A stretch of DNA of 38,057 nt, from the IMG/VR virus record IMGVR_UViG_3300037502_004175, positions 1 through 38,057 of that record, one strand, 5' to 3'. The stretch is from a virus. The position numbers and the translations under genes were made by a program. Shown here one piece after another: positions 29,779-38,057 of this stretch. Below the pieces are notes generated by a model. It made no database searches, was not told the DNA's origin, and saw only the letters and a program-made list of their open reading frames with translations. Within the stretch, counting starts at the first letter, position 1. Each line of letters begins with the position of its first letter.

Positions 29779-31939
29779 AACAACTTATGAAACCATATTT
29801 GCTCTTGGAGCTAAAATTCAAAATTCATTGCCAAAGTCTTTTGGAACAGCACAAAAAAATATTAAAAACACTCAATCAGCAACTGAAAAAGCTAGTCAGG
29901 CATTTAATAAATTATCAAAAACAGTTAAGACAGCTATTACTGCGGTAGGTGCTTACGCAGGAATACAATCGGTAAAAAGTTTTTTAAATGATTCTATAGA
30001 TGCAGCTAAGAAACAAATTGAAGTTGAACGAAAATTATCAACTGTTCTGGTTCAAAGAACGCAGGCAACAGAAGATCAAATTCAAGCTATTCTTGATTTG
30101 ACTTCTGCTCAAGAGAAAATTGGTATCATTGGTGGAGAAGTGCAGGTTGCAGGAGCACAACAATTAGCTACTTTTGTTTCTCAGACAGAATCTGTTGAAG
30201 CTTTAGTACCAGCTATGAACAATTTACTAGCTCAACAAAAAGGGTTCAATGCATCTGAAAGTGATGCAGTTAGTATTGGAAATATGATGGGAAAAGTCTT
30301 ACAAGGACAGACCAGTGCTTTGACTAGGGTGGGAATTTCTTTTACAGAAGCTCAAGAGCAAGTTCTCAAGTATGGATCAGAACAAGAAAGGGCTGCCATG
30401 CTTGCTCAAGTTATTACAGATAATGTAGGTGAGATGAACAAGTCGATGGGCGAACTTGATGAAGCTAAGATACTTCAATCAAATGCAAGGCTTGATGATA
30501 TGAGAAAAACTATAGGTAAAAAACTACTACCAATACAAGCAAAATTTTATGCATGGTTTTCTTCGAAAGTTCCTGCAATAGAGAAGTTTGTAGTTGCACT
30601 CATTGATAATGTTTTAGTTGGAACAGAATATGTAAAAGGGGCTTTAGATAAAGCAAAACCTCATTTTGAAAAATTGATAGAGGTTATCCGATGGATGAAA
30701 GATGTTGCGTTAGAATCCTTTAATAATATACAAGAAGCGGTCATTTCTAATCAACCTGTTTTATTAAGGTTACAAGATGTAATTCAAGATGTTGGTAAAT
30801 TTCTAAAAGAGGCTTTTGAAAAAGCTAAGCCCATCATCGAATGGATAGTTACAAATGGTTTACCCGAGGTTATTAATGTTATAGGTTTTGTAGTTGATAA
30901 AGCAATTGATTTTTATGAATATATAAGAGATAATTGGGAGCTTATAGGCCCTATTGTATATGGAATTGTTGGTGCTTTAACTACTTATAAAACTATTATC
31001 CTTGTAATAACTGCAATAACAAAAGGGGTTACCTTGGTTACCACAGGATTTGGTGCTGCAATGGGATTCTTAACGTCTGCAATGGTATTCTTAACGTCTC
31101 CTATTGGTATTGTAGTAGTAGCGGTAGGCGCTTTAATAGCAGTGGGTGTTTTGTTATACAAAAATTGGGATAAAGTAAAAGGCTGGTTAATAAAAATAAT
31201 GGAAGGTATCAAAACAATGGCCGTTAATATTTTTAATGGTATAGTTGATTTTCTTAAAGAATGGGGACCAATTGTTTTGGCTGTTTTAACTGGACCCTTT
31301 GGAATTGCAGTATTACTCATTATAAAGAATTTTGATAACATTAAGGAGTTCTTTTTAGGAGTCGGAGAAAGTCTTAAAAATATTGTTTTAGGTATTGTAG
31401 ATTTCTTTTCGTCAGCTTTTCAAGGAGCATATGATGGCATTATAGGTATCTTTGGTGGGATTGGTGAATTCTTTTCTGGAATATTTGATGGCGTAACCAA
31501 TGTACTTAAAGGAAGTGTTAACGCTATTCTCTCAGTAGTTAATTACTTGATTAAAGGTATTAATAAAATTAGCTTTAAAGTTCCCGATTGGGTACCAGGT
31601 ATTGGTGGCAAGGATTTCGGATTTAACATTCCTGAAATACCTAAATTTGCTACTGGTGGTATTGTTAAGCATAAACCAGGTGGGATACTTGCAAATATTG
31701 GTGAAGGCAAAGAAGATGAAGCAGTACTGCCTTTATCTAAATTAGATAAGTTACTTAAATTCGGATCTAAATCATCCCATACTAACGAAACACTGCAAGT
31801 AACTTATGCACCAACTTACAATGTTTCAGGGAGTACAAGTAAGAAGGAATTAGAAGATGTTGCCCAAAAGGCTTTAGATGATTTTGAAAGAAAACTTGAA
31901 GTTATTCTCTATAAGAAGAAACGATTACAATTTGGTTAG
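29768..31939 (+). CDS. Tail tape measure protein
   Basis: 723 residues. A coiled, Ala-rich N-terminal part (ATEKASQAFNKLSKTVKTAITAVGAYAG, AAKKQIEVERKLS), hydrophobic helices near 395-470 (GALTTYKTIILVITAITKGVT, IGIVVVAVGALIAVGVLLY), and a C-terminal KFATGGIVKHKPGGILANIGEGKEDEAVLPLSKLDKLL motif typical of tape measures. By the usual 0.15 nm per residue, tail length would be roughly 100-110 nm. ATG with AGGAGG upstream; overlaps the frameshifted E' end. Confidence 0.93.
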   Translation: MASKTTYETIFALGAKIQNSLPKSFGTAQKNIKNTQSATEKASQAFNKLSKTVKTAITAVGAYAGIQSVKSFLNDSIDAAKKQIEVERKLSTVLVQRTQATEDQIQAILDLTSAQEKIGIIGGEVQVAGAQQLATFVSQTESVEALVPAMNNLLAQQKGFNASESDAVSIGNMMGKVLQGQTSALTRVGISFTEAQEQVLKYGSEQERAAMLAQVITDNVGEMNKSMGELDEAKILQSNARLDDMRKTIGKKLLPIQAKFYAWFSSKVPAIEKFVVALIDNVLVGTEYVKGALDKAKPHFEKLIEVIRWMKDVALESFNNIQEAVISNQPVLLRLQDVIQDVGKFLKEAFEKAKPIIEWIVTNGLPEVINVIGFVVDKAIDFYEYIRDNWELIGPIVYGIVGALTTYKTIILVITAITKGVTLVTTGFGAAMGFLTSAMVFLTSPIGIVVVAVGALIAVGVLLYKNWDKVKGWLIKIMEGIKTMAVNIFNGIVDFLKEWGPIVLAVLTGPFGIAVLLIIKNFDNIKEFFLGVGESLKNIVLGIVDFFSSAFQGAYDGIIGIFGGIGEFFSGIFDGVTNVLKGSVNAILSVVNYLIKGINKISFKVPDWVPGIGGKDFGFNIPEIPKFATGGIVKHKPGGILANIGEGKEDEAVLPLSKLDKLLKFGSKSSHTNETLQVTYAPTYNVSGSTSKKELEDVAQKALDDFERKLEVILYKKKRLQFG

Positions 31940-31951
31940 GCTGGTGGTTTT

Positions 31952-32152
31952 ATGACGTATATGACAATTTTAGGAGATACTTGGGATGTCATAACCTATA
32001 AATTATATGGACAAATAGCACCTATAAAAGAGTTAATGGAAGCAAATTCCAAGTACTTGGACACTTTTATTTTTTCAGAAGGTGTCATCCTTTCTGTCCC
32101 AGAAGTTAATTTGAGTCAAAACCCCAATGGGTTACCACCTTGGAGGAATTAA
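31952..32152 (+). CDS. Tail protein X (LysM-like)
   Basis: 66 residues with a LysM-like core YMTILGDTWDVITYKLYGQIAPIKELMEAN...VILSVPEV, matching P2 gpX, which helps form the distal tube-baseplate hub. GGTGG ribosome site. Confidence 0.85.
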   Translation: MTYMTILGDTWDVITYKLYGQIAPIKELMEANSKYLDTFIFSEGVILSVPEVNLSQNPNGLPPWRN

Positions 32153-32153
32153 T

Positions 32154-33161
32154 ATGCTTACACGTAGAACGAGTATAAAGGTTGTTTATGAGGACAAAGA
32201 TATCACTAGAGATATTGAAAAAGATGTAATGGGTTTTTCTTACACTGATAACGCTTCAGGTACAGCAGATGATATTAGTATTACCCTTAGAGATAACAAT
32301 AAGAAGTGGATTAATGAATGGAAACCTACAAAAGGAGACCGTATTGAAATCAGTATTGAGACATTGAATTGGAGGCATGAAGGTGATAATCAAAGGCTTA
32401 ATTGTGGAAAGTTTATGGTGGATGATGTAGATTATTCAGGTAGACCAAGAAGTTTAACAATTGGGGCCATTTCTACACCAGCCAATTCAGATTTTATGCA
32501 AGTTCCAAAGAATCGTACTTGGTCTCACAGTAGCTTGAAAGAAATCGCAACATCCTTAACAAAAAATTATCATATAGGATTATTTTATGATACAAATGCT
32601 AATCCAATTATTCAATTTATTGAACAGAGTGATCAATCAGATAGCTCTTTTTTATTGGATTTATGTAAAAAGAATGGTTTGGCCATAAAGATTTATAATG
32701 AGAAACTTGTTATTTTTAGTGAACAAGAATATGAATCTAAAAAAAGTGTTGATATCCTTGATGAAAAAGATATGCTATCTTGGAGTGCAAAAAATAGCTG
32801 GGCAGATACAGGTTATAAAAGTTGTGAGGTGGCGTATACGGATCCAGTGACTAATAACAATTATAAATATATTTTTACAGATGCAAAAAGTCAAAGTAAT
32901 AAAGTATATAAGGTTAATGAAACTGTTTCTAGTTATGCAGAAGCTCAAGTTTTAGCAAAAAGTATTTTGAGAGAGAGAAATAAGACAGAACATACTTTTT
33001 CCTTTAGTGTTCCAGGTAATGTCAAATTGGTAGCAAGTTCCTGTGTTGATATTGTGGGTTTTGGTTTGTTTGATGGCAAATATTATATTGACAAGGTCAC
33101 TCACAACATCAATGGTTTTACATCTAATGTTGATACTCACAGAGTATTGGAGGGATATTGA
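32154..33161 (+). CDS. Baseplate hub protein (late control D family)
   Basis: 335 residues from ATG 32154 with TTGGAGGAA upstream; an in-frame ATG at 32127 lies in the preceding gene. Matches P2 gpD: RRTSIKVVYEDKDITRDIEKDVMGFSYTDNASGTADDISITLRDNN, then SFLLDLCKKNGLAIKIYNEKLVIFSEQEYE. Central trimeric hub joining tube and spike. Confidence 0.92.
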   Translation: MLTRRTSIKVVYEDKDITRDIEKDVMGFSYTDNASGTADDISITLRDNNKKWINEWKPTKGDRIEISIETLNWRHEGDNQRLNCGKFMVDDVDYSGRPRSLTIGAISTPANSDFMQVPKNRTWSHSSLKEIATSLTKNYHIGLFYDTNANPIIQFIEQSDQSDSSFLLDLCKKNGLAIKIYNEKLVIFSEQEYESKKSVDILDEKDMLSWSAKNSWADTGYKSCEVAYTDPVTNNNYKYIFTDAKSQSNKVYKVNETVSSYAEAQVLAKSILRERNKTEHTFSFSVPGNVKLVASSCVDIVGFGLFDGKYYIDKVTHNINGFTSNVDTHRVLEGY

Positions 33162-33565
33162 TGAGTAGTAAAAATGCAATACGAGTTGGAAAAGTTTCCA
33201 GTGTAAATTATGATCTAGGTACTGTGAAAGTAGTATTTGAAGACCAAGATGATATTGTTAGTCAAGATATGCCGATGTTAGCCTTTGAATATAATATGCC
33301 CACAGTTGGGGCTTTTGTACTTTGTATTTATCATAAAAATGGACAAGGTTTTTGTTTGGGTACATATTATAATCAGAAACTTAAACCTATTGAAAAAAGC
33401 AATTATTATAAGAATATACTCAATGAGGCGTTTTTTAGATATGAAAAGGAGTCAAAGACTTTAACTATTAATGCTCAAAATATTGTCTTAGAAGGCAATA
33501 TAAAAATATTAGGTAATTTGAATATTGAAGGTAATCTTCAAGTGGATGGCACCATTTTAAGTTAG
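33161..33565 (+). CDS. Baseplate spike protein V (gp5/gpV-like)
   Basis: 134 residues from ATG 33161 (GGAGGG upstream), sharing 1 nt with the previous gene. N-terminal OB fold (AIRVGKVSSVNYDLGTVKVVFEDQDDIVSQDMPML) and a repetitive beta-helix end (LTINAQNIVLEGNIKILGNLNIEGNLQVDGTIL), the layout of a small membrane-piercing spike. Confidence 0.88.
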   Translation: MSSKNAIRVGKVSSVNYDLGTVKVVFEDQDDIVSQDMPMLAFEYNMPTVGAFVLCIYHKNGQGFCLGTYYNQKLKPIEKSNYYKNILNEAFFRYEKESKTLTINAQNIVLEGNIKILGNLNIEGNLQVDGTILS

Positions 33566-33576
33566 GAGGTGCTAAA

Positions 33577-33975
33577 GTGATTGGATTATTTGGCCCTATT
33601 ATATTCGAAACATCGGATAAAAGGATTATGAATTTTAGTGGTTTTACTAGGGATGTGGCAAGCAGATATGCAGCACATGAACTTGTTTTAAGAAAACCAA
33701 GGACTGAATTTCTTGGTCCTGGTCTTGATACCATTAATTTTACTGTTAATATTAATGGTAGTTTTGGAGTGAAGCCAAGGGAAGAAATGAACAGATGGGT
33801 GTACTTAGCAAGAGATGGAGAAGCTCATAGATTGATTTTAGGCGAAAAGGCTCTTGGAACCGATCTTTGGGTCGTTCAAAGTATAAGTGAAGCTTGGGAT
33901 ACTATTTTCAATAATGGTGAGTTATATGCAGGTAAGGTTGATGTGACTTTGGAAGAGTATGTGTCGGGGTTGTGA
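33577..33975 (+). CDS. Tail completion protein U-like
   Basis: 132 residues from GTG 33577 (AGGAGGTG upstream). The LRKPRTEFLGPGLDTINFTVNINGSFGVKPREEMNRWVYLARDGEAHRLILGEKALG pattern corresponds to P2 gpU. In P2 this gene precedes X; here it lies between V and W. Confidence 0.82.
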   Translation: MIGLFGPIIFETSDKRIMNFSGFTRDVASRYAAHELVLRKPRTEFLGPGLDTINFTVNINGSFGVKPREEMNRWVYLARDGEAHRLILGEKALGTDLWVVQSISEAWDTIFNNGELYAGKVDVTLEEYVSGL

Positions 33976-33979
33976 TGAA

Positions 33980-34288
33980 ATGACAATAGATAAGAATATT
34001 TCAATAAAGATTGATTTTGGTGCCAAAGGAGCAGATGAGATTTTTCAAAACTTATCTGTTCTTTTTTCTACACCAAAAGGTACCGTTGTTTTTGATAGGG
34101 AGTTTGGCTTAAATTTTTCATTGTTAGATAACCCATTGAAGATTGCTAGGACATTATTTAATGCTGAAGTTATTGAAGCAGTTAATAAGTATGAAACAAG
34201 GGTAATTATAAAAGAAGTTCAGTATCAAGCAGATGAAGTAAAGGGTATTTTAAAACCAAAGGTGGTGGTAGACATTGTCGGTGCTTAG
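33980..34288 (+). CDS. Baseplate wedge protein W (gp25-like)
   Basis: 102 residues from ATG 33980. The gp25 fold is indicated by ENLSVLFSTPKGTVVFDREFGLNFSLLD-type sequence followed by FNAEVIEAVNKYETRVIIKEVQY. It triggers sheath assembly on the baseplate. It overlaps the J gene by 14 nt. Confidence 0.88.
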   Translation: MTIDKNISIKIDFGAKGADEIFQNLSVLFSTPKGTVVFDREFGLNFSLLDNPLKIARTLFNAEVIEAVNKYETRVIIKEVQYQADEVKGILKPKVVVDIVGA

Positions 34289-35417
34289 TAATTTACCTGA
34301 TGTGAATTTTATTAACAAAAGTATAGATGATTTGTTGGAAAGTATGATTTCAGATTACGAGCAAGCTTACATTGAACAAACAGGAGAAGTTAAGAGATTG
34401 AATCCAGGCGATCCTATTCGTATTTTTATTTATTCTCAGGCGTTAAGAATCTATACAGCATATCAACTTATTGATTACTCTGCAAAACAGAATCTACTCA
34501 AATATGCAGAAGGTACTTTTTTAGATAACATTGGAGCGAGGGTGGGGGCTATTAGATTAGAGGCTTCACCAGCACTTACTACTGTTCGATTTACTTTATC
34601 AGATGTACAACAAAATGCTATAGCTATTCCTCAAGGGACTAGGATCAGCAATGGTGAAAATGTGTTCTTTGCTACAAAATCATATGCAGAGATACCTATA
34701 GGGAGCATGGAGATTGATGTAGAAGTTTTTTGCTTGGAAAATGGCATTGTGGGAAATGATTTTACATCGGGACAAATTAATGTATTGGTTGATCCCATAC
34801 CTTATGTTGAATCTGTAAGAAATTTAACAAAAACCCAAGGAGGTTCAGAGATTGAATCAGACAAAGATTTTCGAGAAAGAATTATTTCTAAGCCTGAAAG
34901 TTTTAGTGTTGCTGGTCCTTCTGGTGCCTATGAGTTTTTCGCAAAGGAATTTAATTCTGCAATACAAGATGTGAATGTGTCATCGGTACCCGGATCAGGT
35001 ATAGTTGATGTTACTTTTATTCTAAAAGATGGTGAGATACCGGGACCTTCTTTAATTGGAGAAGTAGAGACTCATTTAAGTGATAAGACAAAAAGGCCTT
35101 TAACTGATTTAGTTCATGTACAAGCTCCTGAGCAAGTGTCATATGATTTAATTGCGACTTATTATATTAGGCGATCAGATGCGGATAGAATTACAGAGAT
35201 TCAATTAGCTGTTGAGAAAGCAAAGAATGAATATATCCTTTGGCAAAAATCAAAGATTGGGCGAGATATTAACCCATCTGAATTGGTAGCAAGAGGTTTA
35301 CAAGCTGGTGCTAAACGAATTGAAATTGAATCACCAGTATTTACCCCTTTGCTTGAAAAACAGGTTGCCTTAGAAGGTAATATTGAATTCATTTATGGAG
35401 GTCTTGAAAATGACTAA
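34275..35417 (+). CDS. Baseplate J protein
   Basis: 380 residues from TTG 34275 (GTG 34281 possible), with AAAGGTGG upstream. Landmarks: INKSIDDLLESMISDYEQAY, the NLLKYAEGTFLDNIGARVGAIRLEASPA block, and SDKDFRERIISKPESFSVAGPSGAYEFFAKEF. Wedge component that links hub and fibres. Confidence 0.92.
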   Translation: MSVLSNLPDVNFINKSIDDLLESMISDYEQAYIEQTGEVKRLNPGDPIRIFIYSQALRIYTAYQLIDYSAKQNLLKYAEGTFLDNIGARVGAIRLEASPALTTVRFTLSDVQQNAIAIPQGTRISNGENVFFATKSYAEIPIGSMEIDVEVFCLENGIVGNDFTSGQINVLVDPIPYVESVRNLTKTQGGSEIESDKDFRERIISKPESFSVAGPSGAYEFFAKEFNSAIQDVNVSSVPGSGIVDVTFILKDGEIPGPSLIGEVETHLSDKTKRPLTDLVHVQAPEQVSYDLIATYYIRRSDADRITEIQLAVEKAKNEYILWQKSKIGRDINPSELVARGLQAGAKRIEIESPVFTPLLEKQVALEGNIEFIYGGLEND

Positions 35418-35973
35418 TATCTATGAGTCTCAATTGCTTCAAATCTTACCACCCAACTTGCAAAGCGATCCTGATATGATTGCAGCAAGCAAGGTGGTGG
35501 ATAAAGAGTATCAATTATTAGTAAATTCCATTCATAATGTCTATACCTTTGTAAATATAGATAAAGCTAGTGAAGCTGTTGTTGATATATTAGCTATAGA
35601 GTTAAATACAGATTTTTATGATGCGGAATTACCTTTAGCAGTTAAAAAAAAACTGGTTAAAAATGCACTGATTTATAAGTACACAAAAGGAACACCTTAT
35701 GCTTTAGAATTGCTGATTAAAGAGCTTTTTGGAGATGGTGAAGTTGAAGAATGGTTTGAATATGGTGGTCAACCTTTTTACTTTAAAGTATTAACTACTA
35801 ATATTTCAGTTACAAATGAAGAACTAGGTACTTTTACAAAAGCAGTGAATTCAATTAAGAATGTAAGATCACATCTTGAAACTGTAGAAGTGACTGCAAC
35901 AGATCAATTAAATTTGTATTATGGAAGTTTGGTACATATAGCGGATTATATGACAATAAGGCAGGTGAGATAA
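35410..35973 (+). CDS. Tail protein I (baseplate wedge)
   Basis: 187 residues from ATG 35410 with GGAGGT upstream, inside the end of J. P2 gpI pattern: YESQLLQILPPNLQSDPDMIAASKVVDKEYQLLV and KYTKGTPYALELLIKELFGDGEVEEWFEYGGQPFYFKV. Confidence 0.9.
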   Translation: MTNIYESQLLQILPPNLQSDPDMIAASKVVDKEYQLLVNSIHNVYTFVNIDKASEAVVDILAIELNTDFYDAELPLAVKKKLVKNALIYKYTKGTPYALELLIKELFGDGEVEEWFEYGGQPFYFKVLTTNISVTNEELGTFTKAVNSIKNVRSHLETVEVTATDQLNLYYGSLVHIADYMTIRQVR

Positions 35974-36593
35974 TGGGAGCTTTCGGAGGACTTATTTTAA
36001 CAAATAAAGGAAGGAATTTACAAACTAAGGCACAGGTTGGTATAGCTCTTAATTTTACAAAGATCAAAATTGGTGATGGTAGTCTTGCTGGACAAAGTGT
36101 CTTGGAGTTGAATAATCTTATTAGAGAAAAGAAAACTTTGGATATACTTGGTATTCAAGTTGTTACAGGTGGCCAAGCGAAGATAAAAGGATATTTGACT
36201 AATCAAGATATTATGTCAGGTTTTTATTGGAGAGAAATTGGTGTTTTTGCAATGGATCCTGATGAGGGCGAGATACTTTATTGCTATGGTAATGCTTCTA
36301 CTAATGCCGAATACATTCCTTCTAGTGGGGGTAGCGAAGTAATTGAAAGATTTATTAATGTTATTACTTTGGTTGGAAGTTCAAGTAATGTAACAGCTAC
36401 TTTAGGTTCTGAGGTTTATGTTACGAGACAAGAATTAGATGAAGTATTGGAACAAATAGAAGATGGGTCACAGTTGGAAGAACATTTATCCAGTTCAATG
36501 CCCCATATTTTTGCTGATGGTGGTAATCAATATCGATGGGGATTAAGTGTTGTAAATGGTGTTGTAAGAATGAATTATGAGGAGGTAAGCTGA
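35973..36593 (+). CDS. Tail fibre / tail-collar protein (P2 gpH N-terminal type)
   Basis: 206 residues. The N-terminal domain (FGGLILTNKGRNLQTKAQVGIALNFTKIKIGDGSLAGQSV...GYLTNQDIMSGFYWREIGVFAMDPDEGEILYCYGN) is the DUF3751 baseplate-attachment module of fibres. The C-terminal 50 residues are short and end GNQYRWGLSVVNGVVRMNYEEV, so this is a fibre base rather than a full receptor-binding fibre. Confidence 0.88.
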   Translation: MGAFGGLILTNKGRNLQTKAQVGIALNFTKIKIGDGSLAGQSVLELNNLIREKKTLDILGIQVVTGGQAKIKGYLTNQDIMSGFYWREIGVFAMDPDEGEILYCYGNASTNAEYIPSSGGSEVIERFINVITLVGSSSNVTATLGSEVYVTRQELDEVLEQIEDGSQLEEHLSSSMPHIFADGGNQYRWGLSVVNGVVRMNYEEVS

Positions 36594-37243
36594 TGCCACA
36601 TATAGATTTAGCAGATAAAACGACACAGGATAATATAAAAACAAATGTTGATTCAATTAATACTAAGGTAGGTGGTAATACAGACAATGCAGGTACTACC
36701 TCTTTGTTTGCAAGATTAAGGCAAATTTATGAGCATTTAACAAGTAATTTAAGTTCTGCTAGGACAAGTAAAATAGATAATTTAGATGCAAGTGTATCTA
36801 GTAGACAAGCTCAAGTATTATCACAAGAACAAGCCAATAGGTTAGATACTACTGTTTCAAGTAGACAAGCAAACTGGGGCGTGACTACTACCCATAGAGA
36901 TAGGATAGATGCGAATATAAGTAGTAGAGCGAGTCAAATTAGTGTTGATAATATCTTGACGAAAGTAAATAGCATTACTAATTTATCTTCATTATCTTTT
37001 CAAACAAGTTGCCCTAATGTATCTATGACAGGCCAGTTACAGTTATCTGTAACGGGTAGTGGTTATCTAGTTGCTATAAACGGAGGGCTACGCTTTTATA
37101 TTCGCATTGATGGTGGTTCTACCAAAGAATTCTATCCAAATAGCGGACATAACTTTTTCCCTGTTCGATTTAACTCTAGTTTAGAAATCAGAAGTCAAAG
37201 TTCACCTGATTCTAGCAATAATGTGTGGGTTGTATTAGATTAA
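36593..37243 (+). CDS. Second tail fibre protein with SSR repeats
   Basis: 216 residues, starting at the preceding stop. The stalk (about 55-125) has three related units (KIDNLDASVSSRQ, RLDTTVSSRQ, RIDANISSRA), common in trimeric fibres. The C-terminal 75 residues (beta-rich, GGLRFYIRIDGGSTKEFYPNSGHNFF) may be the receptor-binding tip. Short fibre length suggests a compact adhesin. Confidence 0.8.
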   Translation: MPHIDLADKTTQDNIKTNVDSINTKVGGNTDNAGTTSLFARLRQIYEHLTSNLSSARTSKIDNLDASVSSRQAQVLSQEQANRLDTTVSSRQANWGVTTTHRDRIDANISSRASQISVDNILTKVNSITNLSSLSFQTSCPNVSMTGQLQLSVTGSGYLVAINGGLRFYIRIDGGSTKEFYPNSGHNFFPVRFNSSLEIRSQSSPDSSNNVWVVLD

Positions 37244-37258
37244 TTAGGAGGTTGTATT

Positions 37259-37594
37259 ATGGAACTTATACTAAGTGGTGATGAGGTTTTATCGCTAGAA
37301 GAAGTAAAGACTCAAAACCAAACAGCTATAATCAAAAAGCATTATTGTTTTTACAAAAAACTTGTGTTGCAGATTGATGATAAAAAATTACTCTGTAAGG
37401 TATATAATTACCTTGATGAATTTCAAGAAGACAATAATGATATTATATATTTTAATTGTGGGGGTGAAGTTATTGAAAAGCAAGCAGAAAATGGTATTGC
37501 AGAATTGGAATTAGACATTCAGACAAATGATCTTATAGTTATAAAAACAGCAAATAAAAACATGGATAATAGTGAGGTGAAAATCAATGAATAA
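37259..37594 (+). CDS. Unknown protein after the tail fibre
   Basis: 111 residues, ATG after GGAGGTTG. Mostly beta and acidic (DNNDIIYFNCGGEVIEKQAENGIAELELDIQTNDLIV). No family recognised; position suggests a fibre accessory or chaperone. Confidence 0.7.
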   Translation: MELILSGDEVLSLEEVKTQNQTAIIKKHYCFYKKLVLQIDDKKLLCKVYNYLDEFQEDNNDIIYFNCGGEVIEKQAENGIAELELDIQTNDLIVIKTANKNMDNSEVKINE

Positions 37595-37787
37595 GATCAA
37601 AATTGAAAGAGTTAAGAAAGGCATTGTAATAAAACAATCGGAAGAATATAGACATAAGAAAGAACGAGAATCAAGAATATTAGAGAGAAAGATAGCACCC
37701 AAATTAAATCCAAGTAATAAAGATATATATGAATATCTTAATGATACGAATGAAAGATTAAGTGAAATTTATGACTTGTTAAAATAG
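37587..37787 (+). CDS. Small basic phage protein
   Basis: 66 residues, overlapping the previous gene by 8 nt, GAGGTGA upstream. Highly basic N-terminal half (KKERESRILERKIAPK) and helical end. Last gene before the terminator, in the XkdX-like position but without its signature. Confidence 0.65.
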   Translation: MNKIKIERVKKGIVIKQSEEYRHKKERESRILERKIAPKLNPSNKDIYEYLNDTNERLSEIYDLLK

Positions 37788-37788
37788 G

Positions 37789-37808
37789 ACACCAAAGGGT
37801 GTTTTTTT
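37789..37808 (+). terminator. Rho-independent terminator after the tail module
   Basis: ACACC/GGTGT with an AAAG loop followed by seven T. It separates structural genes from the lysis region; partial readthrough to the holin-like gene 28 nt on is possible. Confidence 0.8.
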
Positions 37809-37835
37809 ATTGCCAAGAAAGAAAAGAGGTGGAGT

Positions 37836-38057
37836 ATGGAAGTTACTCAAACACAGTTAGACTTAATAGTTAGCTATGGAGTATTTGCAGTATTATTCGT
37901 CTCGTTACTCGTGTGGGTACTTAAGAAAAATGGGGAAAGGGAAGAGAATTATCAATCAACAATAGACAAATTGGCAGATTTGTTACATAAGGATTTTGAA
38001 AGCCTTAAAACGGATGTAAAAGATATTAAAGATATTGTATTAAGGAAAGGGGATTGA
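37836..38057 (+). CDS. BhlA/UviB-family holin-like protein
   Basis: 73 residues. A single N-terminal membrane span (LIVSYGVFAVLFVSLLVWVLKKNGEREENYQ) and a charged coil ending DFESLKTDVKDIKDIVL match BhlA/UviB, which accompany endolysins. GAGGTGGAG ribosome site. It ends exactly at the window edge; the endolysin should be next. Confidence 0.88.
   Translation: MEVTQTQLDLIVSYGVFAVLFVSLLVWVLKKNGEREENYQSTIDKLADLLHKDFESLKTDVKDIKDIVLRKGD

Overview
This window is most of a temperate phage integrated in a low-GC, spore-forming Firmicute, most likely a Clostridium-like member of the Clostridia. Evidence is the AT-rich sequence, strong GGAGG ribosome sites with frequent GTG and TTG starts, and a flanking spore-coat gene of the CotJC manganese-catalase family. 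Only about the first 1.1 kb is host DNA: a lipoprotein gene, a shared terminator and the 3' part of cotJC. The prophage begins inside cotJC, next to a large serine recombinase, and runs off the right edge at a holin-like gene. The lysis genes and the other att end lie outside the window.

Layout. (1) 1.1-2.7 kb: large serine recombinase on the minus strand. (2) 2.9-8.1 kb: minus-strand accessory genes. These are a 37-kDa nucleoid-associated protein, ImmA/IrrE protease and Abi_C-like operon, an unrecognised two-gene unit (318-aa soluble protein plus four-helix membrane protein), and a SWIM zinc-finger protein. (3) 8.1-8.9 kb: immunity switch with divergent promoters and four GGTTACT half-sites. 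(4) 8.9-10.5 kb: small early genes separated by four copies of a structured repeat of about 110 nt. (5) 10.5-17 kb: small genes, a second regulator, DNA-metabolism genes, a ParM-like actin with a ParR-like partner and a preceding 16-bp inverted repeat, a replication initiator carrying internal iterons, and an ArpU/RinA-like late regulator. (6) 17-18.8 kb: a region poor in long ORFs, holding a candidate small RNA, a candidate type I toxin-antitoxin, a small tyrosine recombinase, inverted repeats and a possible cos site. (7) 18.8-26.3 kb: lambda-type packaging and head module. (8) 26.3-37.8 kb: P2/Mu-type contractile tail, baseplate and fibre module. (9) 37.8 kb to the end: holin-like protein.

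How it fits together. Repressor and ImmA probably hold lysogeny while the accessory operons are expressed from the prophage. On induction the rightward promoter drives the small early genes, replication and the ArpU-like late activator, which should switch on head and tail genes. The ParM/ParR pair, the iteron origin and a second recombinase with a full catalytic set suggest that the excised genome is partitioned or positioned, rather than simply lytic.

The most unusual points are the four-copy intergenic repeat family, the actin-type segregation cassette with a distant third copy of its 16-mer, the interruption of a sporulation gene by an element that also carries a putative type I toxin, and two uncharacterised accessory operons. 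All calls come from reading the sequence; no database search was run.
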